From an uncultured Eubacterium sp. (GTDB lineage Bacteria > Bacillota > Clostridia > Lachnospirales > Lachnospiraceae): a stretch of DNA of 64,000 bases. The notes below the pieces were generated by a model that saw only the letters and a program-made list of their open reading frames with translations, ran no database searches and had not been told where the DNA came from. The position numbers were made by a program, and so were the translations under genes. The stretch is from NCBI GenBank assembly GCA_958446835.1, contig CAUCXT010000006.1, positions 1 through 64,000 of the forward strand, in the 5' to 3' direction. Below, in pieces: positions 22,515 through 32,194 of this stretch (position 1 is its first letter; every line of letters starts with the position of its first letter).

Positions 22515-23663
22515 TTAGTTATTTTGTGAAATGTAGTACGCAAGGAGAAGGTCAACCATCCTGCCATAGCTCTTTACACCGTCAGTCTGTGCATTCGCCA
22601 CAAGATAGGCGTTGTTCACAGCGTCTGCTACCTCTGCAACAGGGGTTCTGTATTTATCCCAATATCGACTGTCATACAGATAATCGCGCATGAGCTGTAT
22701 GTCCATGCTCTTGTACAGCTCAGTGTAGACTGCCGCTCCGCAATTAGAGTAGACTGAGTTAAGAACGTATGAGAGTGCATTTAAAATTCCGCTGTACTTA
22801 AGGTTCACATTGTCTGAGTGTATGCAGGCAAGGTATGCGATGAAGCCCGCTTCATCCTCGCGCATGAAGCCGCGAAGGTGTGAGAGCTCATGGCATATAG
22901 TGTCTGCCTTCACATAGTCCGGAACATCATTGTTGTAGTTAGCTTCAATGGTGAAGGAGTACACTCCGGTTATAAATTCGTAGGACATTACCTTTGAGAA
23001 CAGAACAGGCTTAGCCTTAGGATAGTACCCATTGAGCACAGGGTATATGGTTCCGAGATTGTTCATAGCCTTGACTGCTTCGGCAACGGTGTCGGTGTTA
23101 TCAAGTGAAAATATGCTTCCGTAGTGTGTTCCATCCTCATCATCAGGAACCTCGACAGTATCTATATATGGAACAAGCGCATTTGCCTCAGCTATGAGGG
23201 ACCTGCACAGACCGGTCAGAACATCCGTCGGCTGTCTGGATACAGTAAGACCTGAATAGTAGGAAAACGGTCTTCTGTGGTAGTTGACTCCGCAGTTGAG
23301 AGTGAACAGTGTGAGGACGGTGAGCAACAGTGCAAGTACGCCTGCAAACAGAGTCAGTATTCTTTTTGCCCTCTTCTTTATTATAAGGTAAACGATTCTG
23401 AAAATAATCCAGAACAGTAATGCTATTCCCAATATTATAAGAAGCTCATACAGTGAAAACGGAAGGAAGCCAACAAGCCTTCCGACCGTGGTTACCAGAA
23501 ATCTATATATGTGTGTGGAGTACCATTCGGCGAAGGCTGTGCTTTTGCGCGCAGCTATATTAAGAGAGCCTGTTATGACAAGCAGAAGGAGCATGTATAT
23601 GCAGTAAAATATTTTTTTTCGTGTAAAAAAGCTTTTAAGGCTGAATTTTTTATGCTCAGTCAT
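22515..23663 (-). CDS. DUF3810-family membrane metallopeptidase-like protein
   Basis: A 382-residue protein, start ATG complementary to 23661-23663 with an AGGAGG-like site upstream. Three N-terminal TMs (about 15-35, 60-88, 98-118) are followed by a soluble domain with HELSHLRGFMREDEA, the HExxH zinc-protease signature with a downstream acidic residue. This matches DUF3810 proteins. The substrate is unknown. It converges with the polymerase/YolD pair across an element B fragment. Confidence 0.8.
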   Translation of the reverse strand: MTEHKKFSLKSFFTRKKIFYCIYMLLLLVITGSLNIAARKSTAFAEWYSTHIYRFLVTTVGRLVGFLPFSLYELLIILGIALLFWIIFRIVYLIIKKRAKRILTLFAGVLALLLTVLTLFTLNCGVNYHRRPFSYYSGLTVSRQPTDVLTGLCRSLIAEANALVPYIDTVEVPDDEDGTHYGSIFSLDNTDTVAEAVKAMNNLGTIYPVLNGYYPKAKPVLFSKVMSYEFITGVYSFTIEANYNNDVPDYVKADTICHELSHLRGFMREDEAGFIAYLACIHSDNVNLKYSGILNALSYVLNSVYSNCGAAVYTELYKSMDIQLMRDYLYDSRYWDKYRTPVAEVADAVNNAYLVANAQTDGVKSYGRMVDLLLAYYISQNN

Positions 23664-23727
23664 AAATAAGAAACCTCCGGAAATTAATTATTGTAGCTGT
23701 TGAAGAGCATCTAAGCTTCTTTTGAAA

Positions 23728-23789
23728 GTCGTGATATGCATAAATATAATAAACACGCTAAGTTTATAGAGCTTGTTTTGTCCCACGAC
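23728..23789. repeat. Degenerate element B remnant
   Basis: TATGCATAAATATAATA and GCTTGTTTTG match the inner and outer parts of element B, and GTCGTG/CACGAC close the ends. The rest of 23664-24000 holds the divergent leaders, a small ACCGG-GTG-CCGGT hairpin (23968-23980) and no gene. I looked for a c-di-GMP riboswitch core and did not find one. Confidence 0.5.
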
Positions 23790-24000
23790 ATCATTCTCAT
23801 AAATTTAATTATAAGTTTGGAGTGAAAAAAGTAAAGAATAATTACGATAAAATTAATAAGGCAGAAAGTGTGATAATGGTTATATTGTATTATAGACAGA
23901 TAGGCTTTGTTTTGATAAAATTACATTAGCTTCAGGAAGAAGGGGAGCTGCTCGGATAGTCTGATTTACCGGGTGCCGGTTTGAAAGGAGGCGGTGGTAT

Positions 24001-24597
24001 ATGAATGACAATATTTTAAGAAGCCGCAGAATACTGATTAAGAGAACAGAGGACGGCATGCTGCTTGCAGATACCAGAATAATAAGATTCATCAAGGACA
24101 GGAATATATGCTATATCAGTGCCGACAGCATAGCACAAAAGGGGAACTATAATGTAACGGTTTTGATTTTCGGACCGGATAAGCTGTATGAGTATGAGGG
24201 AAATCTTACAAGCGCAGTTATAGATAATGAGATGGTTGTACTTCTTGGAAGGCACAGGGAAAAGGAAAGTCGCAGGAAACGAAGATATAAGCTTATTACA
24301 AAGGGAATTATCACGGAGCTGTGTTTCGGGGACAGAGAGGTGCGGCTCAACAAGCCGATGAAGCTCATGACCGTGAATATGAGCTCAGATGGAATACTTG
24401 TCAAAATGGACAGCGGAAGCTTCGAGAAGGGAGACTGCTTCCGCATGGTGATAAATGTGGAGAACAGGGCACTTATCTTCTATTGCAGTGTCGTTAGAAC
24501 ACAGAATGATAATATGCTGACTGAGGAATATGGTTGCAGAATAGTGGGGACTCAATTTGAAAATGGAAATGAAAAATTTACACAAGCTGCCAATTGA
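24001..24597 (+). CDS. PilZ-domain c-di-GMP receptor (YcgR-like)
   Basis: A 198-residue protein with AAAGGAGG before the ATG. The N-terminal half (about 5-90) is a YcgR-N-like beta domain. The C-terminal PilZ domain has the arginine motif RRKRRYKL (about 97-104) and NMSSDGI (about 124-130), the two parts that hold c-di-GMP. YcgR-type proteins brake flagellar motors in other bacteria. Its end overlaps the HD-GYP gene, so receptor and phosphodiesterase are probably co-expressed. Confidence 0.82.
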   Translation: MNDNILRSRRILIKRTEDGMLLADTRIIRFIKDRNICYISADSIAQKGNYNVTVLIFGPDKLYEYEGNLTSAVIDNEMVVLLGRHREKESRRKRRYKLITKGIITELCFGDREVRLNKPMKLMTVNMSSDGILVKMDSGSFEKGDCFRMVINVENRALIFYCSVVRTQNDNMLTEEYGCRIVGTQFENGNEKFTQAAN

Positions 24598-25639
24598 ATA
24601 TCTGTGGGAAGGACTTGTACTTAAGGATAATATTTATGACAGTACAGGTTTCACGCTTCTGATTCCCAAGGGAGAGGTATTGACTGGTGAAAAGCTTAAG
24701 AAGCTGTACAATTTCAATAAAGGTGACAGAAATATAACGGTTCATGAGGAAGGCTTTTATGATATTGTGACCAGTGAACATATATCGCCGGAGAAGAGAC
24801 AGGAGCTTATGGAGAAGGTTTCCGGTTACAGCAGTCTCACGGAGAATGTCAACGGCATGCTGCACAATATAGATGCGTGGATTGGATCGGATGAGATTGA
24901 TAAGCTTGTAGACAATATATCAGAAAAGCTTATCAAGATAGACCCTGTCACAATCTTCTCATGTATCAATTTTCCAAGGCCGATGGATGAGGGATTGCAG
25001 AGACATTCTCTGAATGTAGCACTTATGAATGCACTTATGGGTAAGTGGCTTGGACTGCCGGAGGATGATGTGAGGACACTGGTGCTTGCCGGGCTTCTGC
25101 ATGACGTAGGAAAAACCAAGATACCGGAGGAGATTATCAATTCACCGAGGAGGCTGACAACGGCGGAATATAATATCGTCAAGCTTCATCCGGTATTTTC
25201 TTATGAGATGCTTGGCAATCAGTTCGGGGAGACTGTGCGTGACATTGCAAGACACCACCATGAGAAGCTTACAGGGGACGGATATCCGGATGGGCTTAAG
25301 GGGGAGGAGATATCTCTCCTGACCAGAATAACCACGCTTTCGGATATATATGACGCGATGGTGGCGAAGAGGACGTATAAGGAGGCTAACCTTGCATTTG
25401 ATGTGTTTGATATGCTGTACAGGGATGAGTTTAAAGGGCTTGACCGGAAGCTTGTGATGATATTTCTTAAGAACCTGAGGAGGCATTATATTTCAAAGAA
25501 GGTGCTTATGTCTGATGGACAGATTGGTTTCATAAGATTTATCCCCGGAAATGATGCAAGCCATCCGATTGTTGAGCAGGGGGAAAGGCTGAGCCAGACA
25601 GATGATAACTGGTACTGTAAGGAAATTATAACCATGTAG
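24557..25639 (+). CDS. HD-GYP domain c-di-GMP phosphodiesterase
   Basis: A 360-residue protein if TTG 24557 is used (GGGG six bases upstream); ATG 24563 and 24569 are alternatives. The HD metal site is H182-D183 in LLHDVGKTKIP, followed by HHHEKLTGDGYPDGL with the GYP motif and TLSDIYDAMVAKRTY. The N-terminal 90 residues are a non-catalytic domain of the type often found before HD-GYP. It should hydrolyse c-di-GMP to GMP or pGpG. It overlaps the PilZ gene by up to 41 nt. Confidence 0.85.
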   Translation: MKMEMKNLHKLPIEYLWEGLVLKDNIYDSTGFTLLIPKGEVLTGEKLKKLYNFNKGDRNITVHEEGFYDIVTSEHISPEKRQELMEKVSGYSSLTENVNGMLHNIDAWIGSDEIDKLVDNISEKLIKIDPVTIFSCINFPRPMDEGLQRHSLNVALMNALMGKWLGLPEDDVRTLVLAGLLHDVGKTKIPEEIINSPRRLTTAEYNIVKLHPVFSYEMLGNQFGETVRDIARHHHEKLTGDGYPDGLKGEEISLLTRITTLSDIYDAMVAKRTYKEANLAFDVFDMLYRDEFKGLDRKLVMIFLKNLRRHYISKKVLMSDGQIGFIRFIPGNDASHPIVEQGERLSQTDDNWYCKEIITM

Positions 25640-25768
25640 GAAAAGAAATTTTCTACAATTTTCTTTAACATTGTTACCATGTACATAAAAATATTAACTC
25701 TGATTAAGCTATGACTTTATATTTTTAATGTGCAAATTTACATTTTTCGAATGTTATGAAGCATGCTG

Positions 25769-25877
25769 TATAATTGAATGCACAATTAAGACAATATGCT
25801 TTGAAAGCCCCGTAAGGGTTTTGCAGAGAGTGATTATTTACCAGCCTTTTTCTTTGCAAAATCTTTATGGGGCTTTT
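25769..25877 (+). promoter_or_regulatory. Structured leader or terminator upstream of gltB
   Basis: After a TATAAT-like -10 (25769-25774, weak -35), an RNA starting near 25781 would fold with AAAGCCCC (25804-25811) against GGGGCTTT (25869-25876) and TTTTGCA (25819-25825) against TGCAAAA (25855-25861), then end in TTTTATTTT. It may be a terminator, a small RNA, or an attenuator. The rest of 25640-26054 is AT-rich and carries the gltB promoter. Confidence 0.5.
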
Positions 25878-25986
25878 ATTTTGTTCGATACTGGAATGCA
25901 ATTATAAAAATATATTACAAAATATCAGATAATATATAGCCAAATAACGCAATATCAAATAATCAGACAACTTAAAGAAAAAAATA

Positions 25987-26015
25987 TTTACATAGAAATA
26001 AAAAAAGTGTATATT
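25987..26015 (+). promoter_or_regulatory. gltB promoter
   Basis: TTTACA (25987-25992), 17-bp spacer, TATATT (26010-26015), 40 bp before the gltB start. Confidence 0.65.
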
Positions 26016-26054
26016 AAGTACAAGTTTTACAAGGAAAATAAAAGGAGGTTTTGT

Positions 26055-29000
26055 ATGAGCAATGTATGTGAAGTGAAACCGTCAATATACAGCCCTGATT
26101 TTGAACACGATAACTGTGGTATCGGTGCGATTGTCAATATCAAGGGCGTTAAGACGCATCAGGTTGTTGAGAATGCCCTAAGAATAGTTGAGAATCTTGA
26201 ACACCGTGCAGGTAAGGATGCAGAAGGTAAGACCGGTGATGGTGTAGGTATCCTGCTCCAGATATCCCATAAATTCTTTTCTAAAGTTGCAAAGTCACTC
26301 GGAATAAATATAGGTGGGGAGAGAGAATATGGTGTAGGTATGTTCTTTTTTCCACAGGACGAGTTCAAGCGCAATCAGGCTAAGAAGATGTTCGAGATTA
26401 TCACCCAGAAGGAAGGTCTTGAGTTCCTAGGCTGGAGAGAGGTTCCGACTAATCCTGATGTGTTAGGTTCTAAGGCAATTGCATGTATGCCTAGTATCTG
26501 GCAGTGCTTTATAAAGAAGCCCGCAAGAATAGCAAAGGGACTTGATTTTGACAGAAGGCTCTATGTTGTGAGAAGAGTGTTTGAGCAGAGTAACGATAAT
26601 ACATACGTCGCTTCTCTATCAAGCAGAACAATTGTCTACAAGGGAATGTTCCTTGTAGGACAGCTTCGAACCTTCTTTGATGATTTGAACAGCCCTGATT
26701 ATGAGACTGCGATAGCTACAGTACATTCACGTTTCAGCACCAACACAAATCCTAGCTGGCAGAGAGCTCATCCGAACAGGATAATCGTACATAACGGTGA
26801 GATAAATACCATCCGCGGCAATGCCGATAAGATGCATGCGCGCGAGGAATCCATGGAGACTAAGTATTTTGAGGGGGAGATGAGCAAGGTAACTCCTATT
26901 GTAAATCAGGAAGGCTCAGACTCAGCGATGCTTGACAATACACTTGAGTTCCTTATGATGAGTGGTCTTGAACTTCCTCTTGCGGTAATGATACTTATTC
27001 CTGAGCCTTGGATGAACAATCAGAGCATGAGCCAGAAAAAGAGAGATTTCTATGAATATCATGCGACAATGATGGAGCCTTGGGACGGACCTGCCTCCAT
27101 TCTCTTCTCAGACGGAGATATCATGGGAGCGGTGCTTGACAGAAACGGACTTCGTCCATCACGTTACTATATAACTAATGATGACCAGCTTATCCTCTCA
27201 TCCGAGGTTGGTGTGCTTGATATTCCTACATCAAACATCAAGGTGAAGGAGAGATTAAGACCGGGCAAAATGCTCCTTGTAGATACAGTAAAGGGAGAGG
27301 TTATAGATGACGATGAGCTCAAGGAGAAATATGCTTCAAAAAGACCGTATGGTGAGTGGCTTGACAGCAACCTTGTCATGCTCAAGGATTTAAAGATTCC
27401 TAACCAGAGAGTTGAGGAGTATTCCAAGGAGGAGCGTGCAAAATTACAGAAGGCGTTCGGCTACACCTACGAGGATTTCAAGACATCGATTCTTCCTATG
27501 GCACTTGGCGGTACTGAGCCTATAGCGGCAATGGGAGCTGATACACCTCTTGCGGCACTTTCAACTAAGACGGTTCCGCTGTTTAACTATTTCAAGCAGC
27601 TCTTTGCACAGGTTACGAACCCGCCTATCGATGCACTCAGGGAGAAGATAGTCACATCAACCACAATGTATCTTGGAGCCGACGGAAATATCCTTGAGGA
27701 GACAGCTAGAAACTGTCAGGTATTAAGAGTCAACAATCCGATACTTACCAATACGGATTTGTTAAAGATTAAGAATATGAATCAGGAAGGATTCAAGGTT
27801 GCAGTTCTTCCTATTATATACTACAAGAATACATCAATGGAGAAGGCAATAGACCGTCTCTTTGTTGAAGCCGACAGACATTACCGCGAGGGAGTGAACA
27901 TATTCATTCTTTCAGACAGGGGTGTTGACGAGAACCATGTAGCAATACCGTCACTGCTCGCTGTATCGGCAATGCAGGACTATCTTGTAAGAACAAAGAA
28001 GAGAACCAAGGTTTCGGTTATCCTTGAGTCAGGTGAGCCTAGAGAGGTACATCATTTCGCAACACTTTTAGGTTTTGGTGCGAGTGCAGTCAATCCGTAT
28101 CTTGCGCTTGACAGTATAAGGGAACTTATCGATCTTGGAATGCTTAACAAGGACTACTATGCGGCAGTCGATGATTATAATAAGGCGGTGCTCAGCGGTA
28201 TTGTAAAGATTGCATCGAAGATGGGTATTTCTACAATACAGTCATATCAGGGCTCAAAGATTTTCGAGGCAATCGGTATTGACAAGAGTGTTATGGACAA
28301 ATATTTTACCAACACGGTGAGCCGTGTGGGTGGAATTACACTTAAAGATATCGAGAATGATATCAATGCAAACCATGACAGAGCTTATGACCCGCTTGGA
28401 CTTCAGACGGATACCACCTTTGACAGTGCGGGAAGCCATAAGTTCAGAAGCGGCAAGGAGGAGCACCTTTATAATCCACAGACAATTCATCTTCTCCAGC
28501 TTGCCACAAGAAATGGAGATTACGCTACCTTCAAGGAATACTCCAAGCTTATCAATGAGGAGCTTGAGCCAATCAATCTGAGAGGTCTTATGGACTTCAA
28601 ATATCCTGAGAAGGGAATTCCTATTGAAGAGGTTGAGAGCGTGGATTCCATCGTGAGACGTTTCAAGACAGGAGCTATGTCCTACGGCTCTATCTCGCAG
28701 GAGGCACATGAGGCGATGGCAATCGCCATGAATACACTTCATGGAAAGTCCAACTCAGGTGAGGGTGGTGAGGATATTGAGAGACTTACAATCGGACCGG
28801 ATGGACTTAACCGCTGTTCGGCAATCAAGCAGGTAGCCTCAGGACGTTTCGGTGTCACATCGAGATATCTTGTGAGTGCCGATGAGATTCAGATTAAGAT
28901 GGCACAGGGAGCTAAGCCCGGTGAGGGCGGACATCTTCCGGGCGGAAAGGTATATCCTTGGATAGCCAAGACAAGACATTCAACGTCGGGTGTTGGTCTT

Positions 29001-30599
29001 ATATCACCACCACCACATCACGACATCTATTCGATTGAGGATCTGGCACAGCTTATCTATGACCTTAAGAATGCCAACAAGAAGGCGCGTATATCCGTAA
29101 AGCTTGTATCGGAGGCAGGTGTTGGAACCGTAGCGGCGGGTGTTGCGAAGGCGGGAGCACAGGTTATCTTGGTATCGGGCTATGACGGAGGTACAGGTGC
29201 AGCGCCAAGAAGCTCCATTCACAACGCAGGACTTCCTTGGGAGCTTGGACTTGCCGAGGCACACCAGACACTCATAATGAACGGTCTTAGAAATAAGGTT
29301 GTTGTCGAGACGGACGGCAAGCTTATGACAGGACGTGATGTTGCGATAGCATGTCTTTTAGGTGCTGAGGAATTTGGATTTGCAACGGCACCGCTTGTAA
29401 CTCTTGGCTGCGTGATGATGAGAGTATGTAATCTTGACACATGCCCTGTAGGTATTGCAACACAGAACCCTGAGCTTCGAAAGAGATTCACAGGTAAGCC
29501 TGAGTATGTGATGAATTTTATGAGATTCGTTGCACAGGAGCTTCGCGAATACATGGCTAAGCTTGGCTTTAAAACCATTGATGAGATGGTAGGAAGAACC
29601 GATATGTTATATCAGGCTAAGGACGGCAGCGGCGTCAAGAAGGGAAAGATTGACCTTTCGGTAATTCTTGACAATCCTTATGCAGGCAAGGAGAAGATTG
29701 ATTATCTTCACAAGAATGTATATAACTTCGAGCTTGAAAAGACTCTTGATGAGAAGGTTCTGTTAAAGAAGCTTGGACCGGCTCTTGAGAAGAAGCAGAA
29801 GAGAAGCATAGAAATAGATGTAAAGAACACCGACCGTTCATTCGGTACGATGTTCGGCTCCGAGATTACAAGACTCTACGATGACACACTTCCTGAGGAT
29901 ACCTTCACAATCATGTGCCACGGTGCGGGCGGACAGAGCTTCGGAGCATTTATTCCTAAGGGACTTACAATGTGCCTTGAGGGAGACAGCAATGACTACT
30001 TCGGTAAGGGACTTTCAGGAGGAAAGCTTGTGGTATATCCACCTACGGGTTCCGAATTTAAGCAGGATGAAAATATCATCATCGGTAATGTCGCACTCTA
30101 CGGTGCAACGAGCGGTGAGGCGTATATAAACGGTGTCGCTGGTGAGCGTTTCTGCGTCCGTAATTCCGGTGCAAAGGCGGTTGTCGAGGGTGTGGGCGAC
30201 CATGGCTGTGAGTACATGACCGGTGGACGAGTAGTTATCCTTGGAAAGACCGGGAAGAACTTTGCCGCAGGCATGAGCGGTGGTATCGCGTATGTGCTTG
30301 ACGAGGACAGCAGCCTCTATAAGAAGCTCAACAAGGAGCTTGTATCGACTGAGGAGGTTACGGACAAGTACGATGTATTAGAGTTAAAGGAAATGATACA
30401 GCAGCATGTGGCATACACCAACTCTGTAAAGGGCAAGCAGATTCTTGACAATTTCGGAGATTATCTTCCTAAGTTCAAGAAGATTGTACCTCATGACTAC
30501 AAGAGAATGATGCAGAGAATCGTTCAGATGGAAGAGAAGGGTCTTTCAAGTGAGCAGGCACAGATTGAAGCATTCTATGCTAATAAAGCAGCGAAGTAA
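26055..30599 (+). CDS. gltB: Glutamate synthase large subunit
   Basis: A 1514-residue enzyme from ATG 26055 (AAAGGAGG upstream); a longer frame would begin in the promoter. An N-terminal propeptide of about 20 residues precedes C21 in HDNCGIGA, the catalytic nucleophile of the class-II glutamine amidotransferase. The central domain and FMN-binding domain follow (GEGGHLPGGKV, SGYDGGTGAAP), with the 3Fe-4S cysteines in VCNLDTCPVGIATQ and a C-terminal GXGXG beta-helix. It channels ammonia from glutamine to 2-oxoglutarate to make glutamate, together with GltD 12 nt downstream. Confidence 0.95.
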   Translation: MSNVCEVKPSIYSPDFEHDNCGIGAIVNIKGVKTHQVVENALRIVENLEHRAGKDAEGKTGDGVGILLQISHKFFSKVAKSLGINIGGEREYGVGMFFFPQDEFKRNQAKKMFEIITQKEGLEFLGWREVPTNPDVLGSKAIACMPSIWQCFIKKPARIAKGLDFDRRLYVVRRVFEQSNDNTYVASLSSRTIVYKGMFLVGQLRTFFDDLNSPDYETAIATVHSRFSTNTNPSWQRAHPNRIIVHNGEINTIRGNADKMHAREESMETKYFEGEMSKVTPIVNQEGSDSAMLDNTLEFLMMSGLELPLAVMILIPEPWMNNQSMSQKKRDFYEYHATMMEPWDGPASILFSDGDIMGAVLDRNGLRPSRYYITNDDQLILSSEVGVLDIPTSNIKVKERLRPGKMLLVDTVKGEVIDDDELKEKYASKRPYGEWLDSNLVMLKDLKIPNQRVEEYSKEERAKLQKAFGYTYEDFKTSILPMALGGTEPIAAMGADTPLAALSTKTVPLFNYFKQLFAQVTNPPIDALREKIVTSTTMYLGADGNILEETARNCQVLRVNNPILTNTDLLKIKNMNQEGFKVAVLPIIYYKNTSMEKAIDRLFVEADRHYREGVNIFILSDRGVDENHVAIPSLLAVSAMQDYLVRTKKRTKVSVILESGEPREVHHFATLLGFGASAVNPYLALDSIRELIDLGMLNKDYYAAVDDYNKAVLSGIVKIASKMGISTIQSYQGSKIFEAIGIDKSVMDKYFTNTVSRVGGITLKDIENDINANHDRAYDPLGLQTDTTFDSAGSHKFRSGKEEHLYNPQTIHLLQLATRNGDYATFKEYSKLINEELEPINLRGLMDFKYPEKGIPIEEVESVDSIVRRFKTGAMSYGSISQEAHEAMAIAMNTLHGKSNSGEGGEDIERLTIGPDGLNRCSAIKQVASGRFGVTSRYLVSADEIQIKMAQGAKPGEGGHLPGGKVYPWIAKTRHSTSGVGLISPPPHHDIYSIEDLAQLIYDLKNANKKARISVKLVSEAGVGTVAAGVAKAGAQVILVSGYDGGTGAAPRSSIHNAGLPWELGLAEAHQTLIMNGLRNKVVVETDGKLMTGRDVAIACLLGAEEFGFATAPLVTLGCVMMRVCNLDTCPVGIATQNPELRKRFTGKPEYVMNFMRFVAQELREYMAKLGFKTIDEMVGRTDMLYQAKDGSGVKKGKIDLSVILDNPYAGKEKIDYLHKNVYNFELEKTLDEKVLLKKLGPALEKKQKRSIEIDVKNTDRSFGTMFGSEITRLYDDTLPEDTFTIMCHGAGGQSFGAFIPKGLTMCLEGDSNDYFGKGLSGGKLVVYPPTGSEFKQDENIIIGNVALYGATSGEAYINGVAGERFCVRNSGAKAVVEGVGDHGCEYMTGGRVVILGKTGKNFAAGMSGGIAYVLDEDSSLYKKLNKELVSTEEVTDKYDVLELKEMIQQHVAYTNSVKGKQILDNFGDYLPKFKKIVPHDYKRMMQRIVQMEEKGLSSEQAQIEAFYANKAAK

Positions 30600-30611
30600 G
30601 GAGGGAAATTC

Positions 30612-32099
30612 ATGGGAAAGCCGACAGGATTTTTAGATTATGAGAGAGTTGACAGCGAGGCTGTCAAGCCAAAGAACAGAATAAAGAATTTCAATGAGTT
30701 TCACACTCCGCTCACCATTGAGGAGCAGAGGCAGCAGGCGGCGCGCTGTATGGATTGCGGCGTTCCGTTCTGCCAGTCGGGTAAGATGTTAAAGGGGATG
30801 GTGTCAGGCTGTCCTCTCAACAACCTGATACCTGAGTGGAATGATCTTCTCTACAGTGGCAATCTTCACAGGGCATATAACAGACTTGCAAAGACAAGCA
30901 ATTTTCCTGAGTTTACTTCGAGGGTGTGTCCGGCTCTGTGTGAGGCGGCATGTACCTGTGGTCTTAACGGCTCGCCGGTAACTACGAAGGAGAACGAGAA
31001 AACAATCATAGAGAATGCATTTGAGCAGGGCTATGTGGCACCTAATCCGCCTAAGGTAAGAACCGGCAAGAAGGTTGCCGTTATCGGCTCAGGTCCTTCC
31101 GGACTTGCCACGGCAGACCTTTTAAACAAGAGAGGACATAAGGTAACTGTATTTGAGCGCGCCGACAGGGTCGGAGGACTTCTCCGCTATGGCATTCCTA
31201 ACATGAAGCTTGAAAAGCACATCATCGACAGAAGAATCAATATCATGGAGGCGGACGGAATAGAGTTCGTAACCAATGCCAATGTCGGTGAGAATGTGAA
31301 GGCGGCTAAGGTGTTAAAGGACTATGACGCAGTTGTTCTCTGCTGTGGTGCAGCCAATCCGAGGGATATAAATGCGCCGGGAAGGGATGCGCAGGGAATA
31401 TATTTTGCGGTGGATTACCTTACATCCGTAACGAAGAGCCTGCTTGATTCGGATTTCGCGGATAAGAAGTATATTGATGCGAAGGGCAAGAAGGTTGTTG
31501 TTATCGGAGGAGGAGATACAGGAAATGACTGTGTCGGAACATCAATACGTCTTGGATGTGCCTCTGTTGTACAGCTTGAGATGATGCCTAAGCTTCCGGA
31601 TACACGCGCTGAGAACAATCCATGGCCGCAGTGGCCTAGAGTCTGCAAGACGGACTATGGTCAGGAGGAGGCTATCGCGGTATTCGGAAAGGATCCTAGA
31701 TTATACCAGACCACCGTCAAGGAGTTCATAAAGGACAAGAACGGAAAGCTCTGTAAGGTAAAGTGTGTGAAGCTTGAGTCCAAGAAGGACGAAAAGACAG
31801 GGCGCATGATGATGGCGGAGGTTGCCGGAAGTGAGTTCGAGCTTGAGGCAGACCTTGTACTCATAGCCGCAGGATTCTTAGGAACACAGAAGTATGTTGC
31901 CGACGCATTCGGTGTGACGCTCAATGCACGAACCAATGTCGATACAGCGCCGGGAAAGCATGCGACCAATGTTGACAAGGTATTCACCGCCGGAGATATG
32001 CACAGAGGCCAGTCCCTTGTTGTGTGGGCAATCCGTGAGGGACGCGATGCCGCTAAGGAAGTTGATGAGTATTTGATGGGATATACGAATCTGCAGTGA
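30612..32099 (+). CDS. gltD: Glutamate synthase small subunit
   Basis: A 495-residue flavoprotein. N-terminal 4Fe-4S cysteines appear in RCMDCGVPFC, GCPLNN and CPALCEAACTCG. The FAD-binding motif is VIGSGPSGLATADLL and the NADPH-binding motif VIGGGDTGNDC. It passes electrons from NADPH to GltB. AGGAGGG precedes the ATG. It forms a two-gene operon ended by a bidirectional terminator. Confidence 0.95.
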   Translation: MGKPTGFLDYERVDSEAVKPKNRIKNFNEFHTPLTIEEQRQQAARCMDCGVPFCQSGKMLKGMVSGCPLNNLIPEWNDLLYSGNLHRAYNRLAKTSNFPEFTSRVCPALCEAACTCGLNGSPVTTKENEKTIIENAFEQGYVAPNPPKVRTGKKVAVIGSGPSGLATADLLNKRGHKVTVFERADRVGGLLRYGIPNMKLEKHIIDRRINIMEADGIEFVTNANVGENVKAAKVLKDYDAVVLCCGAANPRDINAPGRDAQGIYFAVDYLTSVTKSLLDSDFADKKYIDAKGKKVVVIGGGDTGNDCVGTSIRLGCASVVQLEMMPKLPDTRAENNPWPQWPRVCKTDYGQEEAIAVFGKDPRLYQTTVKEFIKDKNGKLCKVKCVKLESKKDEKTGRMMMAEVAGSEFELEADLVLIAAGFLGTQKYVADAFGVTLNARTNVDTAPGKHATNVDKVFTAGDMHRGQSLVVWAIREGRDAAKEVDEYLMGYTNLQ

Positions 32100-32139
32100 T
32101 TGTGTTATTGCGGGATTCTATGTATAAAAAAGAGTAATA

Positions 32140-32194
32140 AAAAGAGCTGTAGCCTGTGGAAGATTTGTTCTTCGGCGGGTTACAGCTCTTTTTT
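32140..32194. terminator. Bidirectional terminator between gltD and the acetyltransferase gene
   Basis: AAAAGAGCTGTA (32140-32151) pairs with TACAGCTCTTTT (32181-32192). A-run and T-run flank the stem, so it works for both converging genes. The minus-strand stop codon overlaps its T run. Confidence 0.85.

Noticed and set aside
23880..24000. Possible c-di-GMP riboswitch before the PilZ gene
   Set aside because: The context is tempting, but the GEMM core (GCAAACC and ACGCAAAGCC type blocks) is absent; only a 5-bp hairpin is visible.
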